DNA of 64,000 nt from an uncultured Bdellovibrionales bacterium (GTDB lineage: Bacteria; Bdellovibrionota; Bdellovibrionia; Bdellovibrionales; UBA1609): NCBI GenBank assembly GCA_903833275.1, contig CAILEP010000022.1, forward strand, positions 124,001 through 188,000. Reading direction: 5' to 3'. The position numbers and the translations under genes are program-made. Positions 1 to 9,504 of the stretch are shown here, piece after piece (position 1 is the stretch's first letter; each line of letters begins with the position of its first letter). The notes beneath the pieces were generated by a model. That model saw nothing but the letters and a program-made list of their open reading frames with translations. It was not told the DNA's origin and made no database searches.

Positions 1-147
1 TGGCCGCATAAATACTCGCGCGAGAAAGCCGCCTACCCCTTGCCGTGGGTGCGCGATCGAAAATTTTGGCCGAGCGTTGGCCGTGTTGACAATGTTTACG
101 GCGATCGCAATCTCGTATGCAGTTGCCCGCCGATGTCGGATTACTAA
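1..147 (+). CDS. gcvP: Glycine dehydrogenase (P-protein) C-terminus, partial
   Basis: The first 48 codons, read in frame 1 and ending at TAA 145-147, carry the typical C-terminal end of the glycine cleavage system P-protein: a YSRE segment, then a PWVR segment, then [16 protein letters not shown]. The P-protein is the PLP-dependent decarboxylase that starts glycine breakdown in the cytoplasm. Only the tail is present; the PLP lysine and the rest lie upstream of the window. The short frame was recognised by motif, so the identification rests on about 45 residues, but these are among the best conserved in the family. Confidence 0.9.
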   Translation, partial: WPHKYSREKAAYPLPWVRDRKFWPSVGRVDNVYGDRNLVCSCPPMSDY

Positions 148-187
148 TTTATTTGTTGTTAGGTCATTTTTAACCAAGGTGCACGCT

Positions 188-529
188 TTGTCGAATCTAC
201 CCGAAAAAACATGTTCAATAGATCAACTGGTTCGGCATCCGCGACTTGTTGCAGCCGCCATCGCCGGTCAGAAGACACAACAACGACGTGATGGCGTTTA
301 CGCCCACCCCGGCGAAACCTTCGTACTTCAAGGCGTAAAATTTGTCGTGATGGCGCTTGATCGCCAACGGCTTGGCGATATGACCGAAAGCGATGCAACG
401 GCCGAGGGTTATCCAAACTTAGGCGCCTATAAAGACATTATTTTGAAAATGCATGCCGGTATGACCTGGGACGATAACGGTTTAGTTTGGGTGCATCGCT
501 TTCAACGCTCAGATTTACTTTCAAACTGA
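188..529 (+). CDS. ASCH-domain protein
   Basis: The protein reads as an ASCH (ASC-1 homology) domain, a small beta-barrel fold related to PUA and thought to bind RNA or modified nucleotides. Support comes from a conserved start region with AGQKTQQRRDG, a middle beta segment, and a C-terminal stretch ending in VHRFQR. The frame stays open upstream to 77, but that part overlaps the end of gcvP and gives no ASCH-like residues. TTG at 188 has AAGGTG six bases upstream and is preferred; GTG at 179 is the alternative. The substrate cannot be inferred. It may be cotranscribed with gcvP. Confidence 0.65.
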   Translation: MSNLPEKTCSIDQLVRHPRLVAAAIAGQKTQQRRDGVYAHPGETFVLQGVKFVVMALDRQRLGDMTESDATAEGYPNLGAYKDIILKMHAGMTWDDNGLVWVHRFQRSDLLSN

Positions 530-571
530 TCTTCGACAAATTTTGTCTCTCTTAAACAAGGAGTTCTACCC

Positions 572-1447
572 GTGCCGAAACTAAAAAGACCCTCAATCCT
601 AACATTAATGCTTGCACTGCTTTTGACCTTTTCAGCCCACGCCGAATCAACGACAGCACCTGCGCTTGGCAATAGTGCGGGCCTAAACTTGATCACAATC
701 AACAAACACCAATTTATTCAAGTCGGCGATCAACTGATTGATGCTGACCGTCTGCAAAACCCCAATTACGCCGATCTCGAAAGAGGCCCCTTGGCTTCGA
801 AGCTTGATAGCGTGCCTTTCGCGGCTCGACCGACAAAAGTTGAACTCTGGACTGACGGGGTCATACCCATCACTTTCGGCAAAGACATCGATGCCCCATT
901 ACAGAAAACTGTTTTTGATGCGTGTCTTGAGTGGGCAAAATCGACGACGCATTTGCATTGCCAATTGGGTGCCTACAAGGGCCAAAAATTAAAAGTGACC
1001 CGCAGTTTTATGGGCAACAATGCCGGCTGTTGGTCGATGCTCGGCCAAGGCGCTTATTTTATGGGCATACGCCGGCACATGAATCTCGGCTACGGCTGCG
1101 ATCGATTCACCACCGTTTTGCATGAGATGGGCCACGTGCTTGGTCTCGCGCATGAGCACCAACGCTCAGATCGCGACAATTATGTTGTGATCCACCAAGA
1201 AAATATCGCTGACCCTTATGCGGGTTTTGGCATCAAATTGAATTTTGCCCGGCAAAAAACTGAGCTGGTCACCGCTTACGATTTTCTTTCGATAATGCAT
1301 TACCATCGTGATTCATTTTCAAAAAATGGTGGCGACACCATCGTACCGCGTGACCAATATTCCGCCTACATCGATAAAATTGGTCACGCCGAGGGCTTGT
1401 CTGAACTCGATCGCGAAGCCGTACGTCAACTTTACAGCGGCAAATAA
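572..1447 (+). CDS. Secreted astacin-family (M12A) zinc metalloprotease
   Basis: The GTG start follows AAGGAG with 8-base spacing. An N-terminal signal peptide ending near AHA targets export. The catalytic domain has the extended zinc motif HEMGHVLGLAHEHQR with ligands His184, His188 and His194 and catalytic Glu185, followed by the Met-turn SIMHY (Met242, Tyr244). This combination defines astacins rather than matrixins or serralysins. The region between signal peptide and protease (about residues 25-85) may be a short propeptide. The enzyme should cut proteins outside the cell or in prey/host material; the real substrate is unknown. Confidence 0.92.
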   Translation: MPKLKRPSILTLMLALLLTFSAHAESTTAPALGNSAGLNLITINKHQFIQVGDQLIDADRLQNPNYADLERGPLASKLDSVPFAARPTKVELWTDGVIPITFGKDIDAPLQKTVFDACLEWAKSTTHLHCQLGAYKGQKLKVTRSFMGNNAGCWSMLGQGAYFMGIRRHMNLGYGCDRFTTVLHEMGHVLGLAHEHQRSDRDNYVVIHQENIADPYAGFGIKLNFARQKTELVTAYDFLSIMHYHRDSFSKNGGDTIVPRDQYSAYIDKIGHAEGLSELDREAVRQLYSGK

Positions 1448-1471
1448 AAGCTAATTTAACCGGGGGTCACA

Positions 1472-2278
1472 ATGAAACAGCTTCTACGCAACTTAATAAT
1501 ACTGTCTTTGGCACTAGTGAGCGCGAAGGCCTTTGCCGGCGATAGCCTTAATTTCGGCGGCATACCAAAAGAGGATGCAGAAGCTCTTCATACAGCCTTT
1601 AAAGGCAGCCGAACCATGGACACCGGCGTTGCACTCGCCTTCGGCGACACCGTAACCGATGCCAGCGAACTTTCAAAACAAATTGGCGAGCGAATTAAAA
1701 CCTGCACGCTTCAAACTCAGATTGGTGATGGCAACACCTCAATTTTACGAACTGCAAACGGCCAGGGCTGCATCACTGACTACGTTTCAAAAGCTCAAAT
1801 CACCAATCCGACCCCAACCCAAACAAACCTCGTTTTGGGTTCTGGCACTCAAGTGCGAACCACAGACCTCTGGCCACTCCTTGGCATTATCAAAAGCTCT
1901 ATGGGAATAAATTTTGTATCGCATGATCACCCCGACAAAACTTGGGACTCAACTGGCGAAACCTCGCTTAATTTAACTTCAACTTCGAATACTGCGATTG
2001 CGTTAACGACAAAAAACGCCTCGACGGGCTACACCACCAAGAACGGCGATACGGTTGAGCTCGTTATCACCCACACCGACCTCAGCGGCACTATTCTGTA
2101 CGACGGTAAACAAATCGTCGGAACACTCACTCTTGACGCCCCGGCTGACGGCAAAAAAGACCCGGTCGTGACCTGCACGCTTAATAGCGATTCGGCTCAA
2201 TGCCAGGCCCTTGCCTACATCATCGGCTTTGACACCACGAAACAAATGACCGCCGTGAAAATGCACCGAGTTCGCTAG
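1472..2278 (+). CDS. Secreted protein of unknown function
   Basis: A 268-residue protein with a clear signal peptide (Lys/Arg start, hydrophobic core, cleavage near AFA-GD). The mature part is rich in Thr, Ser and Asn and predicts mostly beta structure. It has four cysteines in two close pairs (around CTLQ/QGC and VTCTL/AQC), suggesting two disulfides in the periplasm or outside. It starts 25 bases after the astacin gene with GGGGG just upstream of ATG, so the two may share a transcript. I recognise no family. Confidence 0.7.
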   Translation: MKQLLRNLIILSLALVSAKAFAGDSLNFGGIPKEDAEALHTAFKGSRTMDTGVALAFGDTVTDASELSKQIGERIKTCTLQTQIGDGNTSILRTANGQGCITDYVSKAQITNPTPTQTNLVLGSGTQVRTTDLWPLLGIIKSSMGINFVSHDHPDKTWDSTGETSLNLTSTSNTAIALTTKNASTGYTTKNGDTVELVITHTDLSGTILYDGKQIVGTLTLDAPADGKKDPVVTCTLNSDSAQCQALAYIIGFDTTKQMTAVKMHRVR

Positions 2279-2295
2279 ATTACTATTTTAGTTAT

Positions 2296-3144
2296 TTAGC
2301 TCATCAAAATATCAAGCCACGCCAATTTGTCTTTGGGGATTGCGTCTTTCGGGGTCATCAACCCAGTGCGCAACCCCTGATCGCGGCAATGACAATCAGC
2401 ATAGAGCGCGTCGCCGGTTGCCAAAATATCTTGGGCCATCTTAAAGGCTTTGCCATTATTTAACCGCATCACCTTAATCACTTCTTCAAGCGTCACGTGC
2501 GGTATCAAATCATCCCAACAATCATAATCCGTAACAAAGCAGCACGGAATGTAAGATAAACCCGCCTCGCGGGCCAGCGCGAACTCAGGAAAGTGGGTCA
2601 TGCCGATAATATCGGCGCCGATTTGACGATAGTAATTCGATTCGGCCTTTGTCGAAAAATACGGCCCTTCAATGCAAATATATGTTTGGCCAAAGTGACA
2701 ATCGAAGTCGTACTTTTCGCTCATTTTTTGAATGGCGCCGACTGCTGTTTTACAAACCGGATGCGCCAGCGAAACATGCCCTACGATACCTTCACCCAAA
2801 AAAGTATGCGCCCGTACGCCCTTGGTACGATCAATGTATTGTGAGCACAAAACCATATCACCGGGCTTAAATTCTTTTCGCAAACTGCCCACGGCCGAAA
2901 AGGCCAATATCGCACGTGCGCCTAGTTTCTTTAAAGCGTAAATATTGGCCCGAAAATTTACTTCTGTCGGCAACTGCTCGTGGTGTTCGCCGTGTCGAGA
3001 GAGAAAAAGACACTCATGCGAACCAATCTTTACGCGCTTCAAGCCCGACGAAGTCGGGCCAAACGGAGTCTCGACTTTAATGTTTTCAACAGTTTTAAAT
3101 CCGTCAAATTTTTCAAAACCCGAACCACCGACAATCGCGTACAT
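2296..3144 (-). CDS. mtnP: S-methyl-5'-thioadenosine phosphorylase (MTAP family)
   Basis: A PNP/MTAP family phosphorylase that splits methylthioadenosine into adenine and 5-methylthioribose-1-phosphate, the substrate of MtnA encoded two genes upstream. Visible motifs are the N-terminal IVGGSGF phosphate loop, SRHGEHHEQLP, CIEGPYFSTKAE, the GMT.FPE..LAREAGL motif and VTDYDCW near the purine pocket, which is typical of MTAP rather than plain PNP. A His follows GMT where many family members have Asn, Thr or Gly. Length (282) fits the family. It is the last gene of the mtnA-transglutaminase-mtnP run on the minus strand. Confidence 0.88.
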   Translation of the reverse strand: MYAIVGGSGFEKFDGFKTVENIKVETPFGPTSSGLKRVKIGSHECLFLSRHGEHHEQLPTEVNFRANIYALKKLGARAILAFSAVGSLRKEFKPGDMVLCSQYIDRTKGVRAHTFLGEGIVGHVSLAHPVCKTAVGAIQKMSEKYDFDCHFGQTYICIEGPYFSTKAESNYYRQIGADIIGMTHFPEFALAREAGLSYIPCCFVTDYDCWDDLIPHVTLEEVIKVMRLNNGKAFKMAQDILATGDALYADCHCRDQGLRTGLMTPKDAIPKDKLAWLDILMS

Positions 3145-3161
3145 AGAGCCCTCTTCTTCTG

Positions 3162-4886
3162 TTACAAACTTCGAATTGAAAAAATAAAATTAGCCAGCAT
3201 CCACTGCTCTTTTACGAGATCGCTTTTGCGAGTGGGGTCGTCCATCTCAGCCGAAACAGCGAGCGGAAGATACTGCCAGTACTTCATCGAAAATAAATTT
3301 TTAAACTGCGGCTCAAGCGGCAGCCAGACCCCGTCTTGAATCTCCACTTCGTTCCAGGCATGACCGAACGACTGGCGCGCCTCGAGGGCATAGCCTGAGA
3401 TCACCCGAGCTGGCAAACCAGTGGCACGGGCAATCGCTGCATAGAGAATGGCAAAATGTTGGCAAACGCCACCACCACGCTCGAGAATTTGACTGGCCTT
3501 TAGCGGCGTAATCGTATTCTCATCCATCATGTCATCATCGAAAACGATCAGTTTGTTCACTAACGACGCGATCTTTTGCGCCATCTCAAGCCGAGTGCCC
3601 TTAAAGTCACGGGTCAGTTCTTGCGCGAGCGCCTGAATTTTCGGGTGATTTGATTCAACATAGAGGCTAGATCGTAAAAATTCAGGGGTCGCCGTTACTG
3701 TATTCGACAAAAGCAACGAGTCTCGCGAAGCCGCTTTTTTTCGCGCCTTAATCGTATAATCAAAGGTTAGATCTTCGCGCTTAGGGTTGCTGATCGGCTC
3801 GTGGGCCTCGACTTGCCAATAGGCCCCAATATTTGGATAGGTAAAATCTTGGTTGGTCTGCAGGTCGGCCCTTAAAACAGTACGGCCGTCAAAGGTCGTT
3901 TTATCAAATTTGACCAATGACATGCCATCGGCCGAACCCGTTAGAACGCGCTCACCCCAGGTGGCCTCATCAACCACGCTCTCATGTACGCCGGTGCTCT
4001 GAATGCGCTCGCCGTAGGGTGAATTTGGCGAAAATAAAAGTCGATACTCACTGAGTGATTGTTTTTCATCCGACCAAACCAACTTCACAGTCGATAACTT
4101 TTCAGTGGCTTTGGTCAGAGGGTTTTGCACCTCGACGGGCTCAGCGTGCTCAATTCTAAAATTCATCAACGGTATGTCGGCAGAGCCGAACGACACCAAT
4201 TTCTGCCCTATCAAATGCTCATAGTATTGAATAACGCGTGCACCACCCAAAGCCGGCAACAAAGAAATGTCATATGCACGGTCAGTCGGCAAAGTGGCCT
4301 TAACCTCTTTGAATTCAATTTGGGTTTTTTCGCTGGCGTGCTCCCAGTTCTGAGCCGTGAGATTTTGACCGTCCACTGTAACTTTCTGAACTGAGGTCTC
4401 GACGGCGCGGCCCTCGCAAGTAGTTGAAAAATTAATGGTTTGAGCAATTGTCACAGTTGTCGAATTGCCTTCAAGCAGATTGGCCTCAAGCTGAACACTC
4501 AGTGGCCACTTTGGGGTGTCAGGTGACAATTCGATATCGGCGGCAAAACTTTCAAATTTTTTATTGTCGACGAACCGATAATTCGCCAGCGTCAATTTTA
4601 AAACCTTGTGCGTGGGGCTTGTTGAAACCTGATATTCTCGCTCGAGCTGAGAATTTTTATTAAATTTATTGGCATTCTCAATGTAGGGGTCTACTTCGGC
4701 GTGGCCGATGGCAAAAAACTTAACCTCGCCGCTCTTAAGTTGTCCTTTGATTTTACTTTCACAAGCCAAAACCTTTTGATTCACTAACCCGCGAACCGTC
4801 GACGATATAGTTTGCGCCAAAGCAACTGTCGACGAAACACCGAAAATAAGAGTGAAAATCGCCGACCATTTTTTTATTTTAACCAT
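3162..4886 (-). CDS. Exported transglutaminase-like protein
   Basis: The protein has a signal peptide (cleavage near ALA-QT), a long beta-rich N-terminal part of about 400 residues (DUF3857-like layout, not proved), and a C-terminal transglutaminase core. Catalytic Cys475 lies in GGGVCQHF and His509 in GHAWNEV; the third acid position appears to be Glu (LEPQ) rather than the usual Asp. Such proteins are usually periplasmic amidases, proteases or crosslinkers. ATG 4886 is preferred over GTG 4895 because the GTG lies inside the AAGGGG ribosome site. It begins 14 bases after mtnA ends, yet has no obvious link to methionine salvage. Confidence 0.8.
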   Translation of the reverse strand: MVKIKKWSAIFTLIFGVSSTVALAQTISSTVRGLVNQKVLACESKIKGQLKSGEVKFFAIGHAEVDPYIENANKFNKNSQLEREYQVSTSPTHKVLKLTLANYRFVDNKKFESFAADIELSPDTPKWPLSVQLEANLLEGNSTTVTIAQTINFSTTCEGRAVETSVQKVTVDGQNLTAQNWEHASEKTQIEFKEVKATLPTDRAYDISLLPALGGARVIQYYEHLIGQKLVSFGSADIPLMNFRIEHAEPVEVQNPLTKATEKLSTVKLVWSDEKQSLSEYRLLFSPNSPYGERIQSTGVHESVVDEATWGERVLTGSADGMSLVKFDKTTFDGRTVLRADLQTNQDFTYPNIGAYWQVEAHEPISNPKREDLTFDYTIKARKKAASRDSLLLSNTVTATPEFLRSSLYVESNHPKIQALAQELTRDFKGTRLEMAQKIASLVNKLIVFDDDMMDENTITPLKASQILERGGGVCQHFAILYAAIARATGLPARVISGYALEARQSFGHAWNEVEIQDGVWLPLEPQFKNLFSMKYWQYLPLAVSAEMDDPTRKSDLVKEQWMLANFIFSIRSL

Positions 4887-4899
4887 AAACCCCACCCCT

Positions 4900-5970
4900 T
4901 TAGCTGTTCTTTATCGTAGTCTTATTTTCAATAGCCATCAGCAGATCTTCGGCTCGGGTAAATACGCCCGAATCGAGCACCCACCCCGTCACAAGCTCTG
5001 CCGGAGTCACATCAAACGACGGATTAAAAACTTGCGCATTCGATGGCGCCCACTCAACCGAACCAAAAGCCCCATGAGCGCCGCGCACTTCTAGTGCGCC
5101 TCGTTCTTCGATTGGTATCGCCGCGCCCGACGCGCAATTTAAATCAACCGTGGTATGAGGGCCGGCCACGTAAAATGGCACCTTGTGGTGGCGGGCCAAA
5201 ACGGCAAGTCCATAAGTTCCAACCTTGTTGGCAAAATCGCCATTGCGAGCGATGCGGTCACAACCGACAAATATTTTTTGTACACGACCTTGTCGCATCA
5301 AAATTGCCGCCATGTTGTCGCAAATGAGGGTGTACGGAATATTGAGCTCGCCGAGCTCCCAAGACGTCAGGCGCCCCCCTTGCAAGAGCGGGCGGGTCTC
5401 GTCGACGTAAACATGCACTTTCAACCCCATGCGATCGGCTTCACGAATAACCCCGAACGCCGTGCCGACACCGGCCGTTGCCAAGCCACCCGTATTGCAG
5501 TGGGTAAGAATCCCGTCGTGCATCTTAACCAATGAGGCCCCGTGACGAGCAATTCGGCCACAAAGCTCTACATCCTCGCGAAAAATCTCAAGCGCCGTTT
5601 TAATTAAATGTTCGGGGCTGTAAGCGTTTGCGCTGGTTTTCGATTTGTAGCTCAACAGTTGGTCAATGTTGTTCATTAAATTGACAGCCGTGGGTCGTGA
5701 TTTTCGAAGATCTGCGGCGGCGGTCAAAAACTCTGACTCAGTCGCGCCACCCAATGCATAGTTTGCCAAGCAAATTACCGCCGATACACCGATCATGGGT
5801 GCGCCCCGAACCTTTAGCTCTCGAATGTATTGCGCTAAATGCGCCGGGGCCGATGCATCTAGCCAAATTTTTTCTTGGGGCAATCTCGATTGATCAAGCA
5901 CTGATACGCTTCGGCCATCATAACGAAGTGCCAACGATTCGACACTGCGGTGGCTCTCAATTGACGACAT
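4900..5970 (-). CDS. mtnA: S-methyl-5-thioribose-1-phosphate isomerase
   Basis: An eIF2B-like aldose-ketose isomerase that converts methylthioribose-1-phosphate to the ribulose form in methionine salvage. Seen motifs: RGAPMIGVSA, the catalytic Cys in LTHCNTGGLAT, and the catalytic Asp in CDRIARNGDFANKVGT, followed by PFYVAGP. ATG 5970 leaves a 14-bp overlap with the upstream radical SAM gene; a longer frame from 6000 is possible but adds residues without family resemblance. Together with mtnP it supplies the first two salvage steps; mtnB, mtnC and mtnD homologues are not in the window. Confidence 0.93.
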   Translation of the reverse strand: MSSIESHRSVESLALRYDGRSVSVLDQSRLPQEKIWLDASAPAHLAQYIRELKVRGAPMIGVSAVICLANYALGGATESEFLTAAADLRKSRPTAVNLMNNIDQLLSYKSKTSANAYSPEHLIKTALEIFREDVELCGRIARHGASLVKMHDGILTHCNTGGLATAGVGTAFGVIREADRMGLKVHVYVDETRPLLQGGRLTSWELGELNIPYTLICDNMAAILMRQGRVQKIFVGCDRIARNGDFANKVGTYGLAVLARHHKVPFYVAGPHTTVDLNCASGAAIPIEERGALEVRGAHGAFGSVEWAPSNAQVFNPSFDVTPAELVTGWVLDSGVFTRAEDLLMAIENKTTIKNS

Positions 5971-6937
5971 AACGATCGCCCTGCCGCGCACCGCGAGCAT
6001 TGATGTAATCCAAAATATATTGGTGCGTTTGCATTCTCAAACCCGCCCATTTCGGTGCGACAATTTCATCACCGCGACTCGCAACGGCGGCCAATCGATG
6101 TATGTAAATATCGGGCCGCAGATGTTGCAAAAATACTGTCACACGCGAGGCGTAATCTTCAAGCGAAATTGGCAAGTACTCGCCGCGATTAAAATCATCG
6201 GCTAATGGAGTGTTTTTAAGCACGTGCAGGTTATGCAGCTTTACGTTGTCTAGCGGCAACTCGTTGCAAAGACGCGCCGCCTCGATAATGTCGACCTCAG
6301 TTTCGCCAGGTAGACCAAAAATTAAATGTACACCCAGATTCACTTTAGTTTTTTCGTGCAGACGGCGAATGCCCCAAATCGAACGCTCGGCGGTATGGCC
6401 GCGTCGCATCCAAATAAGCTGATCTTCTTTAAATGATTGCACGCCGAGTTCGACCGCCACGTAGCACTTCTCAGAGTATTCATTTAACAGATCTAAAAGC
6501 GCATCCGACAGGCAGTCAGGTCGAGTGCCGACAACGAAGCCTTTGATATCGGGCTCGGCGAGAGCCGCCGCAATGTGCACGCGCAATTCTGCGACACGCG
6601 CGAAGGTTGTCGTATAGGCCTGAAAATAAACCAAAAAATTAGAACGATTGACCCGCCGCTGAACACGCTCTCGCCCCACTTTAATTTGTTCATGCAGAGA
6701 TTTGTTCACCAGATCTTCGTAGGCCGCCGAACCCCAAACGTCGCAAAAATTACAGGTCTTCATGCCATTAAGGCCTTCGCGATTCGGGCAGGTTTTTGCC
6801 ACACTGACAGGTATCTTATGAACCTTTTCGCCGAACGTTTTCAGATAGTGCAAACTGATAGGGTTATATGGTACCTGTCGGGCCGCAGGCTTTGAAAATT
6901 CGGGTAAATTATTTGGCATATTGGGTAGATAATGCAT
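5957..6937 (-). CDS. TIGR01212-family (YhcC-like) radical SAM protein
   Basis: The [4Fe-4S] SAM motif appears as CPNREGLNGMKTCNFC, the widely spaced cysteine form of the YhcC/TIGR01212 family rather than the short CxxxCxxC. Further family signs are the PYNPIS..LK.FGEKVHKIPV start, VGTRPDCLSD, ELGVQS and GLPGE. The family has no firmly assigned reaction. The start is uncertain: ATG 6937 and ATG 6919 both fit and neither has a good ribosome site. It faces the MnmC-like gene head-to-head, so a divergent promoter should lie near 6937-6992. Confidence 0.85.
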   Translation of the reverse strand: MHYLPNMPNNLPEFSKPAARQVPYNPISLHYLKTFGEKVHKIPVSVAKTCPNREGLNGMKTCNFCDVWGSAAYEDLVNKSLHEQIKVGRERVQRRVNRSNFLVYFQAYTTTFARVAELRVHIAAALAEPDIKGFVVGTRPDCLSDALLDLLNEYSEKCYVAVELGVQSFKEDQLIWMRRGHTAERSIWGIRRLHEKTKVNLGVHLIFGLPGETEVDIIEAARLCNELPLDNVKLHNLHVLKNTPLADDFNRGEYLPISLEDYASRVTVFLQHLRPDIYIHRLAAVASRGDEIVAPKWAGLRMQTHQYILDYINARGARQGDRYVVN

Positions 6938-6991
6938 CGAGACAAAAATCGCAATGACTTTGTTGCCACTCTGGCAGAGCGGCAAGCCGAA

Positions 6992-7798
6992 ATGATCGCT
7001 TTACCAAACTCCGATGGTGCGGCGATCATCACAATGCATAACAAGCTTTATCAGTTTATCGACACCGCTGACGGCAGCCCCTCGGTGCGAATGGCCTCAA
7101 TTGAGCAGAGGCCAGAGGCCATGCATCACTCCGGAGGCGCTCTTACCGAAAGCCTTTACATTTATGGTGAAGCCCTCAAATCAGCGCTTGAAGAAAATTT
7201 TACCCCAAGCGTTCTGTCCGTTGGCCTTGGCTGCGCCTACAACGAATGGATCGCCCTCGCCTACTTTTTAAACCGTGGCACGCCCACACACGAGATTTAT
7301 CTCGAAAGTTTCGAGAATGATGAGCTGATTCGTAGCGAATTTTTACGATTTCTCGATTCGAAACTGAAGGCGCCAAATAACTTCGAAACAAGCGCCCATT
7401 TTCAGCAAATTTTTGAAAACGTCATGACGGTTGTTGCCAATTCGCTGCAAGTTGAACCGACCCATCTTCTCGGCTTGGGCCGCAAGCTATTTGCCGACAA
7501 GCGCTGGTTAATTCGCGAAACACTTGATCTTAAAACAGATTTCACCCATCCGTTTTCAGTGGTCTTTTTTGATGCCTTTAGCAGCAAAGCAACGCCCGGC
7601 CTGTGGAATGAAGAGTTTCTCAATCAGTTTCTGCTGCGCGCCCCCGGCAAGCCCTGCGTCTTCGCCACTTACGCCTCAACCGCCACCCTCAAAAAAGCGC
7701 TCAAAACGGCTGGCTTTGAGCTTAAAGATCAACTCGGCTTTGGCGGTAAGCGCGAATCGACACGGGCCTATCGCTATGGTACGGTCGTCACCATATGA
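6992..7798 (+). CDS. MnmC-like SAM-dependent methyltransferase
   Basis: The C-terminal half matches the Methyltransf_30 / MnmC2 family: EIYLESFE, a VVFFDAFSSKATPGLWNEEF block (Asp in FDAF is the base-binding region) and the terminal GFGGKRESTRAYR. In E. coli the MnmC methylase finishes mnm5s2U at tRNA wobble position 34. Here only the methyltransferase part exists, without the FAD oxidase half. ATG 6992 is chosen as first start clear of the divergent gene; 6932 and 7034 are possible. The stop overlaps the next start as ATGA, indicating translational coupling with the exporter. Confidence 0.8.
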   Translation: MIALPNSDGAAIITMHNKLYQFIDTADGSPSVRMASIEQRPEAMHHSGGALTESLYIYGEALKSALEENFTPSVLSVGLGCAYNEWIALAYFLNRGTPTHEIYLESFENDELIRSEFLRFLDSKLKAPNNFETSAHFQQIFENVMTVVANSLQVEPTHLLGLGRKLFADKRWLIRETLDLKTDFTHPFSVVFFDAFSSKATPGLWNEEFLNQFLLRAPGKPCVFATYASTATLKKALKTAGFELKDQLGFGGKRESTRAYRYGTVVTI

Positions 7799-9504
7799 AA
7801 ATTTGGCTCAAACTCTGGCCTGATATAAAAGTCTATCGCAAGCAATTTATTATTGTCATTTTGTTAGGCTTTGCGACCAACATTAAGGGCTTGATACCCG
7901 AAATGACCAACCGCCTTTTAACGGCATGGCAAGGTCACGATCACACTCAAGCTTTGGCATTGCCTATCGCCATGGCCGTTGTTTGGATACTCAGCAGTAT
8001 CGCGCGCTTCTACCATCTCTATCTCATGAAATACACGTCGAATCGAATTTCGGTAAACCAGCGCCGCACGCTGATGGAGAAATATCTTTCACTCAACGTT
8101 ACATTCTTTCAGCAAACCGAACACGGCTCTGGTGGGCTTATTTCGCGCATGCTTAACGACATTAACATCATTCAAATCGGTATCGACCGGGTGGCCGATG
8201 TTTTTCGAGAACCCATTCTTACAATCGGAATGTTGGGCTATCTCATGTATCTCGACTGGCGACTGACGACCTTTATTATTCTCGCCCTGCCAATTATAAC
8301 GGCCATTTTACGAAGTTTAGCGCGAAGCCTTAGAAAATACTCTCGCCGCAATCAAGAAGTTATGGAGAGCCTTACGCGTACGCTCAAAGAAAGTCTGGAC
8401 GGCACCCGCGTCGTTCAGTCTTTTGTTCTTGAAGGCGAAATGCGCAATAAATTTGACCAGCAGGCCAACGCCTATCTCGAAACACGAAAAAGCATTATTG
8501 CGCGCGAAGAATTGGCTGGGCCCTTGTCAGAAAGTTTAACAGTCGTTTTTATCTCAACTCTTCTTCTTTATATCGGCTACCAGGTTTTTCAGTCTCAGTT
8601 TACCGTCGCCGGCTTTATGGGCTTTAGCTTTTCAATGGGCCTCTTGCAAGATTCTATTCGAAAACTGCAAGACGCCTACATTAAAATACAACAGGCCGGC
8701 ATTGCTCTAGAGCGCATGCATGCCATTCTTGAAACCGAGCCATCAGTGAAGGACCCAGTTAACCCAACGCCATTCCCAGAAAACTGGAAAGAAATTGAAT
8801 TGAGAAATGTTTCTTTTGCGTTTGAGAAAGATCTTGTACTTAACAATGTGAACTTGACCGTGCATCGCTCTGAAACTGTGGCACTGGTCGGCTCGAGCGG
8901 CAGTGGCAAATCGACCCTGGCTAATTTGTTGCAGCGATTTTTTGACCCAACCTCTGGCGACATCTTAATTGATGGCATCTCGATAAAACAATTTTCTCTT
9001 TCAGATCTTCGTCACCATATCGCGCTTGTGACCCAAGATGTGTTTCTGTTCAATGAATCAATTGAGCGAAATATATTGATGGGTGATCTCAGCAAGCCGC
9101 TCGATCGCGTCGTTGCCGCGGCAAAAATGGCCAATGCCGATGGCTTTATCAATAACACACCAAAGGGTTATCAAACCTCGGTTGGCGATTTCGGCAACCG
9201 CATGTCGGGCGGCGAAAAACAGCGCATCAGTATTGCGCGGGCAATCTTAAAAGATTCACCAATTTTGATTCTTGACGAGGCCACAAGCGCACTTGATTCT
9301 GAAAATGAACTTGAAGTTCAAAAGGGCCTCAATCAGTTACTCGCCGGCCGAACTGCGCTCGTCATTGCTCATCGCCTCTCAACTATTTCGCGCGCCGATC
9401 GCATTGTCGTATTGAAAAAGGGCGTCATTATTGAGCAAGGCAATCATGCTCAACTTCTTGAACGCCAGGGCGAATACTTTAAATTTTATCAAATGCAGCA
9501 TTAG
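7795..9504 (+). CDS. ABC exporter, MsbA-like (fused membrane and ATPase domains)
   Basis: A half-transporter of 569 residues: six membrane segments in residues 1-320, then an ATPase domain. Walker A GSSGSGKST begins at residue 366, the signature motif is MSGGE (about 470, Met in place of the usual Leu), Walker B is ILILDEATSALD (about 493), and the H-loop is IAHRLS. This is the MsbA/LmrA layout used for lipid A, lipids or drugs as a homodimer. It is coupled to the preceding methyltransferase by a 4-base overlap. Substrate is not decided by sequence. Confidence 0.92.
   Translation: MKIWLKLWPDIKVYRKQFIIVILLGFATNIKGLIPEMTNRLLTAWQGHDHTQALALPIAMAVVWILSSIARFYHLYLMKYTSNRISVNQRRTLMEKYLSLNVTFFQQTEHGSGGLISRMLNDINIIQIGIDRVADVFREPILTIGMLGYLMYLDWRLTTFIILALPIITAILRSLARSLRKYSRRNQEVMESLTRTLKESLDGTRVVQSFVLEGEMRNKFDQQANAYLETRKSIIAREELAGPLSESLTVVFISTLLLYIGYQVFQSQFTVAGFMGFSFSMGLLQDSIRKLQDAYIKIQQAGIALERMHAILETEPSVKDPVNPTPFPENWKEIELRNVSFAFEKDLVLNNVNLTVHRSETVALVGSSGSGKSTLANLLQRFFDPTSGDILIDGISIKQFSLSDLRHHIALVTQDVFLFNESIERNILMGDLSKPLDRVVAAAKMANADGFINNTPKGYQTSVGDFGNRMSGGEKQRISIARAILKDSPILILDEATSALDSENELEVQKGLNQLLAGRTALVIAHRLSTISRADRIVVLKKGVIIEQGNHAQLLERQGEYFKFYQMQH

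Noticed and set aside
77-187. Longer N-terminus for the ASCH protein
   Set aside because: It overlaps the end of gcvP and adds no domain-like residues.
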